Below, one piece after another: positions 18,276 through 26,175 of a stretch of 64,000 nt of DNA (the first letter of the stretch is position 1; every line of letters begins with the position of its first letter). The translations under genes were made by a program, and so were the position numbers. The notes beneath the pieces are model-generated. The model did not search any database, was not told where the DNA came from, and was given only the letters and a program-made list of their open reading frames with translations. Source of the DNA: Micavibrio sp. (GTDB lineage: Bacteria > Pseudomonadota > Alphaproteobacteria > Micavibrionales > UBA2020); the NCBI GenBank assembly GCA_028283745.1, contig JAPWJZ010000001.1, positions 186,001 through 250,000 on the forward strand, in the 5' to 3' direction.

Positions 18276-18953
18276 TTATTTGCGTTTGTTCTTGTCTTTG
18301 GATTTCGGCGCTTTGGACTTGCCGCCTTTGTAGACGGGCTTTTTCTTGGGGGTTGGCACCGCGTAGGGGCTGCCATCGCCAAGGTCTTCGTCAAATTCTT
18401 CGTCGTCGTTATCGTTGTCGCCGGCACCGGCGTTTTTGTTGTTCTTCTTTTTGCCGCTTTTCTTGGTGACGGCTTCAACAAGCGCGTCGGTCAGCAGCAG
18501 CTTGGCCTTTTCAACCGTATCGAAGGGCAGGGTATGCGCCTTGCCGTTTTCGTCTTCCAGCAAGATCATTTCGCCGTCGATGCCTTTCAGCATGCCCTTG
18601 AACTTGCGCTGGCCTTCAATGGGCGTGCTGACTTCAACGCGGGTTTCAAAACCCTTGTAGCGGTCAAAGTCCTTCAGGCGGGTCAGCGGGCGGTCAATGC
18701 CGGGGGAGCTGACTTCAAGGTAATACTTATCCGCCAGAATGTCTTCGACATCGAGGATGGCGGAAACAGCCTGGCTGAGGCGCGAGCAATCTTCCAGCTG
18801 CATCGTGCCGTCCGGTTTCTCCGCCATGATCTGCAGGGTGGGCGTGCCGGAACCCGCGCCGACGAGGATGACGCGCACAATTTCATAGCCCATGGTATTC
18901 GCCATGGGGGCTATTGCTGCTTGTACTCGTTTCATCAATGGGTTCGTATCCAT
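18276..18953 (-). CDS. rimP: Ribosome maturation factor RimP
   Basis: About 225 residues from the ATG at 18953, chosen because AAGGA lies 5 bases upstream; a longer frame starts at 18989. The RimP core runs from MKRVQAAIAPMANTMGYEIVRV through DCSRLSQAVSAILDVEDIL and YYLEVSSPGIDRPL (the family hallmark) to FKGMLKGIDGEMILL. An unusual C-terminal tail follows, acidic (GDNDNDDEEFDED) and then strongly Lys-rich. RimP promotes 30S maturation. It is the first gene of the rimP-nusA-infB-rbfA operon. Confidence 0.94.
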   Translation of the reverse strand: MDTNPLMKRVQAAIAPMANTMGYEIVRVILVGAGSGTPTLQIMAEKPDGTMQLEDCSRLSQAVSAILDVEDILADKYYLEVSSPGIDRPLTRLKDFDRYKGFETRVEVSTPIEGQRKFKGMLKGIDGEMILLEDENGKAHTLPFDTVEKAKLLLTDALVEAVTKKSGKKKNNKNAGAGDNDNDDEEFDEDLGDGSPYAVPTPKKKPVYKGGKSKAPKSKDKNKRK

Positions 18954-18999
18954 TGTCATCCTTGAAAGTGCGTTGCTGGTTATCCCCAAGCGGAAGCGC

Positions 19000-19016
19000 G
19001 GGCTCCGTTGGAGCCC
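19000..19016 (-). promoter_or_regulatory. Leader hairpin of the rimP operon
   Basis: A perfect 7-bp inverted repeat GGGCTCC/GGAGCCC with a 3-base loop in the 5' leader of rimP. Hairpins at this place upstream of rimP are known in several Proteobacteria and may mark a cis-acting leader RNA; no T run follows, so it is not a terminator. Confidence 0.5.
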
Positions 19017-19050
19017 ACCCTTTGTATCAATGCTTTGGGATTTATAGAGT

Positions 19051-19080
19051 TATATATAGTAGAGACGGCGGTTTATGCAA
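19051..19080 (-). promoter_or_regulatory. Probable promoter of the rimP-nusA-infB operon
   Basis: On the minus strand TTGCAT (19080-19075), an 18-base spacer and TATATA (19056-19051). The predicted start would place the leader hairpin within the 5' UTR. Confidence 0.5.
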
Positions 19081-19399
19081 GCTGAATCGCACGGTTTGCC
19101 GCTGTTTTCCGCGAAAATGCCGTGGTTTCCCGTCATTCAGCGCGGGCAGGCGGCACGGGCGGCAGCGGGGCGATTTAAATATAAATTTCATCTTTATCAT
19201 GAAAATTCAAATATTTATGGCAATAAAATTGACTTTTAAATATTACGGGAATGCATTCGGCGAAAATAAGCCGGCTACCAGTCCCGCAAAGGAAACAAAA
19301 ATGAATTTCACGACAAAGGCGCATCGCAGCCGGAAGCCGCCGTGACCGCCATAGCGAAGCCCGCGAAGTTCCAGCCGTAAAATTTATAAAACCGGAAAT
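19081..19399. other. Intergenic region between rimP promoter and trmB
   Basis: No convincing gene. The middle (about 19180-19250) is AT-rich, and a 49-codon frame from 19199 has no ribosome site and atypical codons. A 15-base direct repeat at 19380-19394 and 19396-19410 ends in the trmB stop codon. Confidence 0.5.
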
Positions 19400-20113
19400 T
19401 TATAAAACCGTGAAGCTCAGGAATACGGTTTCGCGGCCCTGCGTCTGGCCTTTGCGCTGGTAGCGGCTTTGCGGCATGTCGGCGGGCCTTGTGCGCCAAT
19501 CGGCGGCGCAGGTGGCGTTCCAGCTGTAGCCGCCGTGATGGTAGGTCTTCTCCAGCTCCCACGCGGCAAGGTCGGCATGGTCGGTAGACATGCGGAACTC
19601 GGCGCCGGTTTTTAGCAGCCTGTGCAATTCATCCAATGTTTCCTGCTGCACGAAGCGGCGCTTGTGGTGGCGGGTCTTCGGCCATGGGTCGGAGTTCAGC
19701 AGCAGGCAGCGGTCAAGGCTGTGCGCTTCAAGGCGCGGCAACAGCAGCCGAGCATCATCCTGCCAGATGCGTACGTTGTTCAGGTTTTTGTCACGGATAT
19801 CACGGCACAGGGCGGAAACGCCGTTGATGAAAGGCTCGCAGCCGATGATGCCGACGTTCGGGTTATTGGCGGCCATGTGCGACAGTACTTCGCCATCCCC
19901 GAAGCCAATTTCCATCCAGACGGTGTCATAGGCGCCATTGAAAAAGCTGCGCGGGTTCACGGGCGCGGTACCTTCGGGCAGGGTAACCTGCACCAGCGGC
20001 ATGACGGCATCGTAAGCCGTCAGCTTGCCGGGGCGGATAGGCTTGCCCTTGCGCCGGCCATAGAACATGGGCTGGCGGGGCGTATCTGCGCCTTCTGGAT
20101 TGTCGCCCGTCAT
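19400..20113 (-). CDS. trmB: tRNA (guanine-N7)-methyltransferase
   Basis: 237 residues. The SAM site is WMEIGFGDGEVLSHMA (motif I), followed by GCEPFINGVSALCRDI, and LLLNSDPWPKTRHHKRRFVQQ is the diagnostic TrmB segment that binds tRNA and catalyses methylation of G46. It starts 7 bases after metK, so the methyl-donor synthase and a consumer are co-transcribed. Confidence 0.96.
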   Translation of the reverse strand: MTGDNPEGADTPRQPMFYGRRKGKPIRPGKLTAYDAVMPLVQVTLPEGTAPVNPRSFFNGAYDTVWMEIGFGDGEVLSHMAANNPNVGIIGCEPFINGVSALCRDIRDKNLNNVRIWQDDARLLLPRLEAHSLDRCLLLNSDPWPKTRHHKRRFVQQETLDELHRLLKTGAEFRMSTDHADLAAWELEKTYHHGGYSWNATCAADWRTRPADMPQSRYQRKGQTQGRETVFLSFTVL

Positions 20114-20120
20114 AAGCGTC

Positions 20121-21344
20121 TTAACGCTTGAATTCGGCGACGTTGCCTTCGCGCTCCGCCGGACGGTATTTCTTGTTGGAAATTTCCGCTTTCAGCGCCT
20201 CGACGAGGTCGAGCTTTTCCCACGTGAAGCCGCCGTCCGCTTCGGGCTGGCGGCCAAAGTGGCCATAAGCTGCCGTACGGGCATAGATGGGCTTGTTGAG
20301 CGCAAGGCGCTCGCGGATGGCACGGGGGCGGAAATCTGCAACCGCGCTCAAGGCCTGGCTGAGCGCATCATCATCATAGCGGCCGGTGCCGTGCGTGTTG
20401 ACGTAGAGCGAAATGGGGTGCGACACGCCGATAGCATACGACACCTGAATGGTGCATTTGTCGGCAAGGCCCGCGCCGACGATGTTTTTTGCAGCATGGC
20501 GCGCGGCATAGGCAGCCGAGCGGTCGACCTTCGTCGGGTCCTTGCCGGAGAATGCGCCGCCGCCATGGGGCGCAGCGCCGCCGTACGTATCGACGATGAT
20601 TTTACGGCCGGTGAGGCCGCTGTCACCATCCGGCCCGCCAATGACGAAGCGGCCGGTGGGGTTGACGTAAAACTGGTCTTCCGCGCACATCCAGCCCTTG
20701 GGCAGGATGTTTTCAACGTGCGGGCGCACCATTTCGCGCACTTCTTCCTGGCTGACGGAAGCGTCATGCTGCGTCGAGACGACGACGGAGGTTGCGCGCA
20801 CGGGCTTGCCGTTGACGTATTCAAGCGATACCTGGCTTTTCGCATCCGGTCCCAGCTTGAACAGCGCGCCGGAATGGCGGGCTTCCGACAGCGATTTCAA
20901 AATCGCGTGGGAGTAGTGGATGGCGGCGGGCATAAGCGTGTCGGTTTCGCGGCAGGCGTAACCGAACATGATGCCCTGATCGCCCGCGCCTTCATCCTTG
21001 TTGCCCGCGGCGTCAACGCCCGCGGCAATGTCGGCCGACTGCGCGTGCAGGCGAATGTCGATCTTGATTTTTTCCCAGTGGAATTCTTCCTGCTTGTAGC
21101 CGATGTCGCGCACCGCGTGGCGGGCGATCGTTTCAATCAAGTCCTTGGTGATGGAGGCGGGGCCGCGCGTTTCGCCGGCGATGCAAAGGAATCCGGTGGT
21201 CGCAAGGCATTCCGCTGCGACGCGGGCATAGGGGTCTGCGTTCAGGTACGCATCCACAATCGCGTCGGATACGCGGTCGCACAGCTTGTCGGGGTGGCCT
21301 TCGCCAACGGATTCACTGGTGAAGATATACTTGTGATCGGCCAT
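20121..21344 (-). CDS. metK: S-adenosylmethionine synthetase
   Basis: 407 residues, slightly longer than the E. coli enzyme. Signatures: [17 protein letters not shown] (ATP and Mg site), [14 protein letters not shown] and [21 protein letters not shown] (glycine-rich P-loop). It condenses methionine and ATP into SAM as a tetramer. AAAGGG lies upstream of the ATG. I looked for a SAM riboswitch in the 90-base gap to the regulator gene and saw none. It shares a likely operon with the XRE regulator upstream and trmB downstream. Confidence 0.97.
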   Translation of the reverse strand: MADHKYIFTSESVGEGHPDKLCDRVSDAIVDAYLNADPYARVAAECLATTGFLCIAGETRGPASITKDLIETIARHAVRDIGYKQEEFHWEKIKIDIRLHAQSADIAAGVDAAGNKDEGAGDQGIMFGYACRETDTLMPAAIHYSHAILKSLSEARHSGALFKLGPDAKSQVSLEYVNGKPVRATSVVVSTQHDASVSQEEVREMVRPHVENILPKGWMCAEDQFYVNPTGRFVIGGPDGDSGLTGRKIIVDTYGGAAPHGGGAFSGKDPTKVDRSAAYAARHAAKNIVGAGLADKCTIQVSYAIGVSHPISLYVNTHGTGRYDDDALSQALSAVADFRPRAIRERLALNKPIYARTAAYGHFGRQPEADGGFTWEKLDLVEALKAEISNKKYRPAEREGNVAEFKR

Positions 21345-21434
21345 GGAAATACCCTTTCGTGCCAGATTAGCCCTGAATTCATTGATTTATACGCGATATG
21401 GAATGGCTGCGACAACCAAAAAAGGTCGCGAAAC

Positions 21435-21872
21435 TTATTCGTTTATTGCGTTTTGCGCCAGCGTTTTGAGAATTTCAAGCGCCTGCTTTTTCAGCTTGGG
21501 CGAGGTGATGGCCTGATAGGCACGCACCAGTTCGATAACATCACGGCTCATCATCGGGTCGGGCTGCAGGCTTTCCTGCTTGCTATCGGAGAAGCCTTTT
21601 ATGGCTAACTTCTTGCCCGGCACAAGGCTGATGGCGCCATCAAGGAAATAGTCGATGGAGGTTTTAAGCGCGGTTGAAATTTCGGCAAGGCGGCTGACGC
21701 TGATGCGGTTGGTGCCGCGTTCGTACTTTTGCACCTGCTGGAAGGTCACGCCGACGGATTTCGCCAGTTCTTCCTGGCTTAGCCCCAGCATCAACCTGCG
21801 ATTCTTCACTTTCGCGCCGACATGGATATCGACGGGGTGGGGGGCATCGTTGTCTTCACGGGTGCGGGGCAT
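21435..21872 (-). CDS. XRE-family transcriptional regulator
   Basis: 145 residues. The Cro/CI-type helix-turn-helix spans about residues 12-66: LGLSQEELAKSVGVTFQQVQKYERG, followed by TNRISVSRLAEISTALK. The C-terminal part is helical and without a known ligand domain. This form (FQQVQKYERGTNRIS) is common in Alphaproteobacteria. It lies upstream of metK and downstream of the lnt end, behind its own strong promoter with an overlapping inverted repeat, so autoregulation and control of metK are plausible inferences. Confidence 0.9.
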   Translation of the reverse strand: MPRTREDNDAPHPVDIHVGAKVKNRRLMLGLSQEELAKSVGVTFQQVQKYERGTNRISVSRLAEISTALKTSIDYFLDGAISLVPGKKLAIKGFSDSKQESLQPDPMMSRDVIELVRAYQAITSPKLKKQALEILKTLAQNAINE

Positions 21873-21884
21873 TAAGCGGGCGTC

Positions 21885-21935
21885 CTTGATACTAACTCAA
21901 GTAAGCTATATACATACGCAACCCATCCTTGTCAA
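21885..21935 (-). promoter_or_regulatory. Promoter with overlapping inverted-repeat operator for the XRE-metK operon
   Basis: Minus strand: TTGACA (21935-21930), a 17-base spacer, then TATATA (21912-21907). Immediately downstream, around the expected start site, is the inverted repeat CTTGA-N7-TCAAG (21885-21901). Position and symmetry fit a repressor operator. Confidence 0.6.
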
Positions 21936-21987
21936 CATACAATAGTATTCAACCTGATGGTGTATGCTAAACGCCCGCCGCAGGCCC

Positions 21988-23559
21988 TTATGCCGCCACG
22001 GTTTTTTGTACGGGCGCAGAACGGCGCAGCACTTCTGCCCAGCCGATAAAGAACGCCAGCATCAGGCCAAATATAAGGTCGCCGTACTGGCTGTACAGCG
22101 TCGGCGGTATGGCTTCGGGCAGCGCGGCATCAATGTAACCTTCGGTCTGCAGCGGCTGGCGGGCGGTCACGCGGCCGACAGGGTCGATCATGCCGGAAAT
22201 GCCGGTATTGGCGGAGCGGGCAAGCGGCAGCCCTTCTTCAATCGCGCGCATGCGGGCGCTGGCGAAGTGCTGGTAGGGGCCGGTTGAATTGCCGTACCAG
22301 CCGTCGTTGGTGACGTTGACGATCCAGCTGGGGCGGTCATTTTCATCGATGATGTCATGCGGGAAAATAACTTCGTAGCAGACCAGCGGCGCGAAGGGCG
22401 GCAGGTCTTTGGGGCGCACGGTTTCAGCGCCGCCGCCGCGCGTGAAGTCGCCAATATTGGCAACCGCCAGCGCAATCGGCGTTACGCCCAGCTTTTCGCG
22501 GAAGGGAATGTATTCGCCAAATGGCACAAGGTGGTGCTTGTTATATTCATGGTCAACCGTGCCGTCCGGCTTCAGCAGGGTAACGCTGTTGTAGAACTTT
22601 GGGTTTGAGGCCACGGAGTCGTCCACTCGCAGGCTGCCCACAATCGGCCATGTGCCCTTGGGTATGCGCAGCCACATCAGGTGCGCAATTTCGGGAAACT
22701 GGGTGAGGTCGGCGGAAACGGCGGTTTCCGGCCAGACCACGAAGCTGGGCGGGAAGGGTGTTTTGGCTTCGCTCAGCTTCAAATGGGTTTCAAAATGCTT
22801 CCAGTCGTCGTCTTTATTCCACTTGGTATCTTGCGGAATATTGCCTTGTACAATGCGCACCATCATGTCGCCGCCGGCGGGGTTATGCACCGGCGTTGTC
22901 GGGTAAAGCGACAGGCGAATGGCGCCGCCCGCCAGCGCCACGACAAGGGTGACAATGGCGACATGCGCGACGCACTTGTTGTGCTTCAGCAGCACCGGCA
23001 GCATGGCCCAGAACAACGTCAGCAGCGACAGGCCGTAAATGCCGGTAAACGCCGCGACCTGCATGACGGGCAAAACATAATCCCACGACGCGCCGGGCAG
23101 GTTCCACGGGAAGCCCGTCAGCATGTGCCCGCGCAGCCATTCAATGCCGGAGAAGGCAGCGACAAGGCCGATAGCATGGGCAACCGCATCCTGACGGTAA
23201 CGGTGCGCCAGCAGGGTGATGAAGCCGTACAGCAACGCCAGCACCGACGGGCCGATGATGAGTGACAGCGGCAATACCCATTTCCACTGGTCGATGTCCA
23301 CAAACAGCGCCGCGCTGATCCAGTACAGGCCAAAGACGAAATAGCCGATGCCGAAGCCCCAGCCAGTCATGAAGCTGCCGCCGCGCGTTGCGGCACTGCG
23401 CGCCAGCACAGCAAAGGCGGGCAGGGCGATGAACAGCGCGGGGAACAGGCCGAAGGGCGGCATGGCCAGCGTCATCAATGCGCCAAGGCAGGCGGATACG
23501 AAGAACTTCCTGAAACCCGACAGGGATTCCAGATGGGTTTTGAACGGCGCGTAGATCAT
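21988..23559 (-). CDS. lnt: Apolipoprotein N-acyltransferase
   Basis: About 523 residues from the ATG at 23559; the frame is open further upstream but that part overlaps corC and has unnatural composition. The N-terminal half has about six membrane helices; the C-terminal half is the periplasmic nitrilase-like domain with the Glu motif (FVVWPETAVSADL), Lys region and Cys (APLVCYEVIFP). It adds the third acyl chain to diacylated lipoproteins. It follows corC by 19 bases, a common order. Confidence 0.95.
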   Translation of the reverse strand: MIYAPFKTHLESLSGFRKFFVSACLGALMTLAMPPFGLFPALFIALPAFAVLARSAATRGGSFMTGWGFGIGYFVFGLYWISAALFVDIDQWKWVLPLSLIIGPSVLALLYGFITLLAHRYRQDAVAHAIGLVAAFSGIEWLRGHMLTGFPWNLPGASWDYVLPVMQVAAFTGIYGLSLLTLFWAMLPVLLKHNKCVAHVAIVTLVVALAGGAIRLSLYPTTPVHNPAGGDMMVRIVQGNIPQDTKWNKDDDWKHFETHLKLSEAKTPFPPSFVVWPETAVSADLTQFPEIAHLMWLRIPKGTWPIVGSLRVDDSVASNPKFYNSVTLLKPDGTVDHEYNKHHLVPFGEYIPFREKLGVTPIALAVANIGDFTRGGGAETVRPKDLPPFAPLVCYEVIFPHDIIDENDRPSWIVNVTNDGWYGNSTGPYQHFASARMRAIEEGLPLARSANTGISGMIDPVGRVTARQPLQTEGYIDAALPEAIPPTLYSQYGDLIFGLMLAFFIGWAEVLRRSAPVQKTVAA

Positions 23560-23578
23560 GGATTGGCTCTTGTAATAA

Positions 23579-24520
23579 TCAGCCCTTATCAGCCGACTTG
23601 GCTTCTTTCTTGGGCAGGTTGCGGATGCGCACGCGGGTAACGCGGCGCGGGTCGGCATCGATGACGTCGAACTCGACACCGGAACCGTGGCGCACGACTT
23701 CACCGCGCGTCGGCACGTGGCCGGCAATGTAGGTCACAAGGCCGCCCAGCGTATCGACTTCCTCATGCTCTTCATTTTCGGCAAACAGGTCGCCGTATTG
23801 CTTTTCGAATTCCTCGATCGGGTAGCGGGCATCCGCAATGGCGGAGCCGTCGGGCCGTTCGATGAACTGCGGGGTAATTTCAAATTCGAACTCGTCGTCA
23901 ATTTCGCCGACAATGGCTTCGACAAGGTCGTTGATGGTGATAAGCCCGTCAATGCCGCCGAATTCGTCAACCACGAAGGCGATGTGCACTTTTGACTGGC
24001 GCATCTGCAGCATTAAATCCATCACGCGCATGGCGGGGGAGACGACGAGGACATCGCGCATGATGTCCTTTATTTCGAACTCCGTATCGTTCGCCATATT
24101 GGCGACCATGTCTTTCATGTTGATCGCGCCGACGATGTTGTCGAGGTCGCCTTTATAAACCGGGATGCGGCTGTGCGGCTTTTGCGACAGCAGTGCGTAA
24201 AGCTCGTCCTTCGTGGCGTCCAGCGAAATGGCGACGATATCGGCGCGCGGCACCATCATGTCAATCACGGGCAGGTCGCGCAGCTCAAGGATGTTGGTGA
24301 TCAGGCGGCGTTCATGCGCGGCGACGGCGGACTGGGGGGAATCTTCCTTTTCCTCCATCAGCTCTTCAATCGCGTCGCGCAGGCTGTCGTTGTCGTGCAG
24401 CGTTTCCTTCGCGGGCAGCAGGTTGCGCACCCAGCGGAACAGCTTGCGGTCAGCCTCCGCCTTCGACGTTTCGGGAAGGATGATGGCGGTGTCGGTTTTC
24501 TTTAGGGGGGAGTCTTCCAT
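23579..24520 (-). CDS. corC: Hemolysin/CorC family protein (CBS and CorC_HlyC domains)
   Basis: About 313 residues from the ATG at 24520, five bases after the ybeY stop; upstream in-frame ATGs lie inside ybeY. Two CBS domains come first (VIDMMVPRADIVAISLDATKDEL and SRIPVYKGDLDNIVGAINMKD), then VHIAFVVDEFGGIDGLITINDLVEAIVGEI and a C-terminal CorC_HlyC transporter-associated domain (DTLGGLVTYIAGHVPTRGE). No membrane helices: it is the soluble type. Relatives are linked to Mg/Co efflux. It is often found beside ybeY and lnt, as here. Confidence 0.9.
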   Translation of the reverse strand: MEDSPLKKTDTAIILPETSKAEADRKLFRWVRNLLPAKETLHDNDSLRDAIEELMEEKEDSPQSAVAAHERRLITNILELRDLPVIDMMVPRADIVAISLDATKDELYALLSQKPHSRIPVYKGDLDNIVGAINMKDMVANMANDTEFEIKDIMRDVLVVSPAMRVMDLMLQMRQSKVHIAFVVDEFGGIDGLITINDLVEAIVGEIDDEFEFEITPQFIERPDGSAIADARYPIEEFEKQYGDLFAENEEHEEVDTLGGLVTYIAGHVPTRGEVVRHGSGVEFDVIDADPRRVTRVRIRNLPKKEAKSADKG

Positions 24521-24524
24521 CCGG

Positions 24525-25079
24525 TCAGCGCCTGCGACGTTTAGGTTCGGTTTCATGTTCATCTTCTTGATAGGGGTCAGGGTAGCCAAGGCTTTGCAGA
24601 ATGTCACATTCCAGCTTTTCCATCTTCCTGGCTTCGGCGGGCTTCATGTGGTCGTAGCCCAGCAGGTGCAGCGTGCCATGGACGACAAGGTGGATAACGT
24701 GGTTTTCCAGCGTTTTGCCCTGTTCCTTGCATTCCTTTTTAATGGTGCTGTGCGCCAGCACCACGTCGCCCAGCGGCAGGCCGTCCGGGTCGGGGAAGCT
24801 GTCAAGGTCGCGTGCCTTCAGGCCCGCCATTTTGAATTGCGGGAAGGACAGCACGTTGGTGGGCATGTTCTTGCCGCGGTAGGTGTGGTTGAGGTCCTTC
24901 ATCAGGCGGTCATCCGACAGCGTGATGCAGATTTCAAAGTTGCGGTCATCAAAGCTGCGCGGCTTTTTGGCATAGAGAAACGCGGCGGCGGCGGCCTGCT
25001 CGATCTTCTCCGGCATTCTCACGAAAGCGCGCTGCCACTTCTTCGAGGCGACTTCGAGGTAGATGGTAAGGGTAATCAT
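24525..25079 (-). CDS. ybeY: Endoribonuclease YbeY
   Basis: 184 residues. The zinc motif HGTLHLLGYDH holds the three metal-binding His residues, and LSDDRLMKDLNHTYRGKNMPTNVLSFP is the second signature. YbeY is a metal-dependent RNase in 16S rRNA 3'-end maturation and 70S quality control. Its ATG overlaps the phoH stop (ATGA). The tail is basic (KRRRR). Confidence 0.95.
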   Translation of the reverse strand: MITLTIYLEVASKKWQRAFVRMPEKIEQAAAAAFLYAKKPRSFDDRNFEICITLSDDRLMKDLNHTYRGKNMPTNVLSFPQFKMAGLKARDLDSFPDPDGLPLGDVVLAHSTIKKECKEQGKTLENHVIHLVVHGTLHLLGYDHMKPAEARKMEKLECDILQSLGYPDPYQEDEHETEPKRRRR

Positions 25080-26089
25080 TCGAGGTCCTGAACGCTCTTC
25101 TTGGGCATTTTCTTGTCGCGGCGGTCGTAAGCCTCGACGATATTCTTGACGAGGCGGGAACGCACAACGTCGGCTTCATCGAAGCTGACGAAGGCGACGT
25201 CTTTCGCGCCCTGCAGCACTTCAACCGCATCGCGCAGGCCGGATTTCATGCCGCTCGGCAGGTCGGTCTGCGACAAGTCACCCGTCACGATAATACGGCT
25301 GCCTTCGCCAATGCGTGTCAGCACCATTTTCATTTGCGTCGGCGTGGTGTTTTGCGCCTCGTCAAGGATGACGACGGCGTTCGAAAGCGTGCGGCCGCGC
25401 ATGAAGGCGAGGGGGGCAATTTCAATCGTGCCGTCGGCAAGGCGTTTCGCGATATGGTCGGCCGGCACCATGTCGTGCAATGCGTCATAAATCGGGCGCA
25501 GGTAGGGGTCGATTTTTTCCTGCATTGTGCCGGGCAGGAAGCCAAGGCGTTCGCCCGCTTCAACCGCGGGACGGCAGAGGATAAGCCGATCAATCTGGCC
25601 TTCCTGCATCATCATCACGGCCTGTGCGACCGCAAGGAAGGTCTTGCCGGTACCGGCAGGCCCAAGGCCGAAGACAAGGGCGTTGTTGCGGATGGCGTCG
25701 AGGTATTCGGCCTGCTTCGGGGTGCGGGCGGTGATTTTTTTGTTCTTGGCCTTAATGTCTATGTGCGCGTCTTTCAGCGCCGTCATAGCCATATCGCGGG
25801 AGGAGCGGTCGAGTGGGGATTTTGCCACCTGCAGCGCCGCGTTCACTTCCTCGACGCCGACGGGCATGCCTTTCAGCAGGCGTTCCCACAGAACATCGAA
25901 AACGGCCTGCGCCGCATGGATTTTGGGCTTCGAGCCGATGATGACGATTTCATTCCCGCGGGAGGAAATTTCCACGTCCAGTTCTTCTTCGATCTGGGCG
26001 AGGTGGCAGTCATGCTCACCGAACAGGAGGGGGACAAGGGCGTTGTCGTCGAACTGCAGTCCGACACGGCGTACGGCTTCTTTGGCCAA
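25076..26089 (-). CDS. phoH: PhoH family ATPase, canonical copy
   Basis: 337 residues. An N-terminal KH-like domain (about 1-90) is followed by the PhoH ATPase core: Walker A GPAGTGKT at 143-150, CRPAVEAGERLGFLPG, Walker B VVILDEAQN and VTGDLSQTDLP. Probable role: ATP-dependent RNA helicase acting with YbeY. No ATG is available in frame; TTG at 26089 is the best start, with GGGAG nine bases upstream. It heads the phoH-ybeY-corC-lnt run, just after a terminator. Confidence 0.93.
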   Translation of the reverse strand: MAKEAVRRVGLQFDDNALVPLLFGEHDCHLAQIEEELDVEISSRGNEIVIIGSKPKIHAAQAVFDVLWERLLKGMPVGVEEVNAALQVAKSPLDRSSRDMAMTALKDAHIDIKAKNKKITARTPKQAEYLDAIRNNALVFGLGPAGTGKTFLAVAQAVMMMQEGQIDRLILCRPAVEAGERLGFLPGTMQEKIDPYLRPIYDALHDMVPADHIAKRLADGTIEIAPLAFMRGRTLSNAVVILDEAQNTTPTQMKMVLTRIGEGSRIIVTGDLSQTDLPSGMKSGLRDAVEVLQGAKDVAFVSFDEADVVRSRLVKNIVEAYDRRDKKMPKKSVQDLE

Positions 26090-26107
26090 AAAAGGAATCT
26101 CCCATTC

Positions 26108-26144
26108 AAAAAAAAGTAGGGTTAGTTGTAACTAACCCTACTTT
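26108..26144 (-). terminator. Intrinsic terminator between the two phoH genes
   Basis: A 15-bp perfect stem (26113-26127 with 26130-26144) and, on the minus strand, a run of eight T. It ends the miaB-phoH-like transcript. The T run stops about 18 bases before the TTG start of phoH, so read-through would link the two. Confidence 0.9.
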
Positions 26145-26175
26145 AACAGTAAAAGACTAATATTTGCTATGCCGT

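Noticed and set aside
16466..18469. A 667-codon plus-strand open frame
   Set aside because: Antisense to nusA, rejected for the same reason.
19199..19345. A 49-codon frame in the rimP-trmB gap
   Set aside because: No ribosome site, odd codon use, and no homology I can recognise.
21345..21434. A SAM riboswitch ahead of metK
   Set aside because: The 90 bases hold only a weak GCGAC/GTCGC hairpin and none of the conserved elements I know for SAM-I, SAM-II or SAM/SAH classes.
20067..21608. A 513-codon plus-strand open frame
   Set aside because: Antisense to metK; no domain seen.
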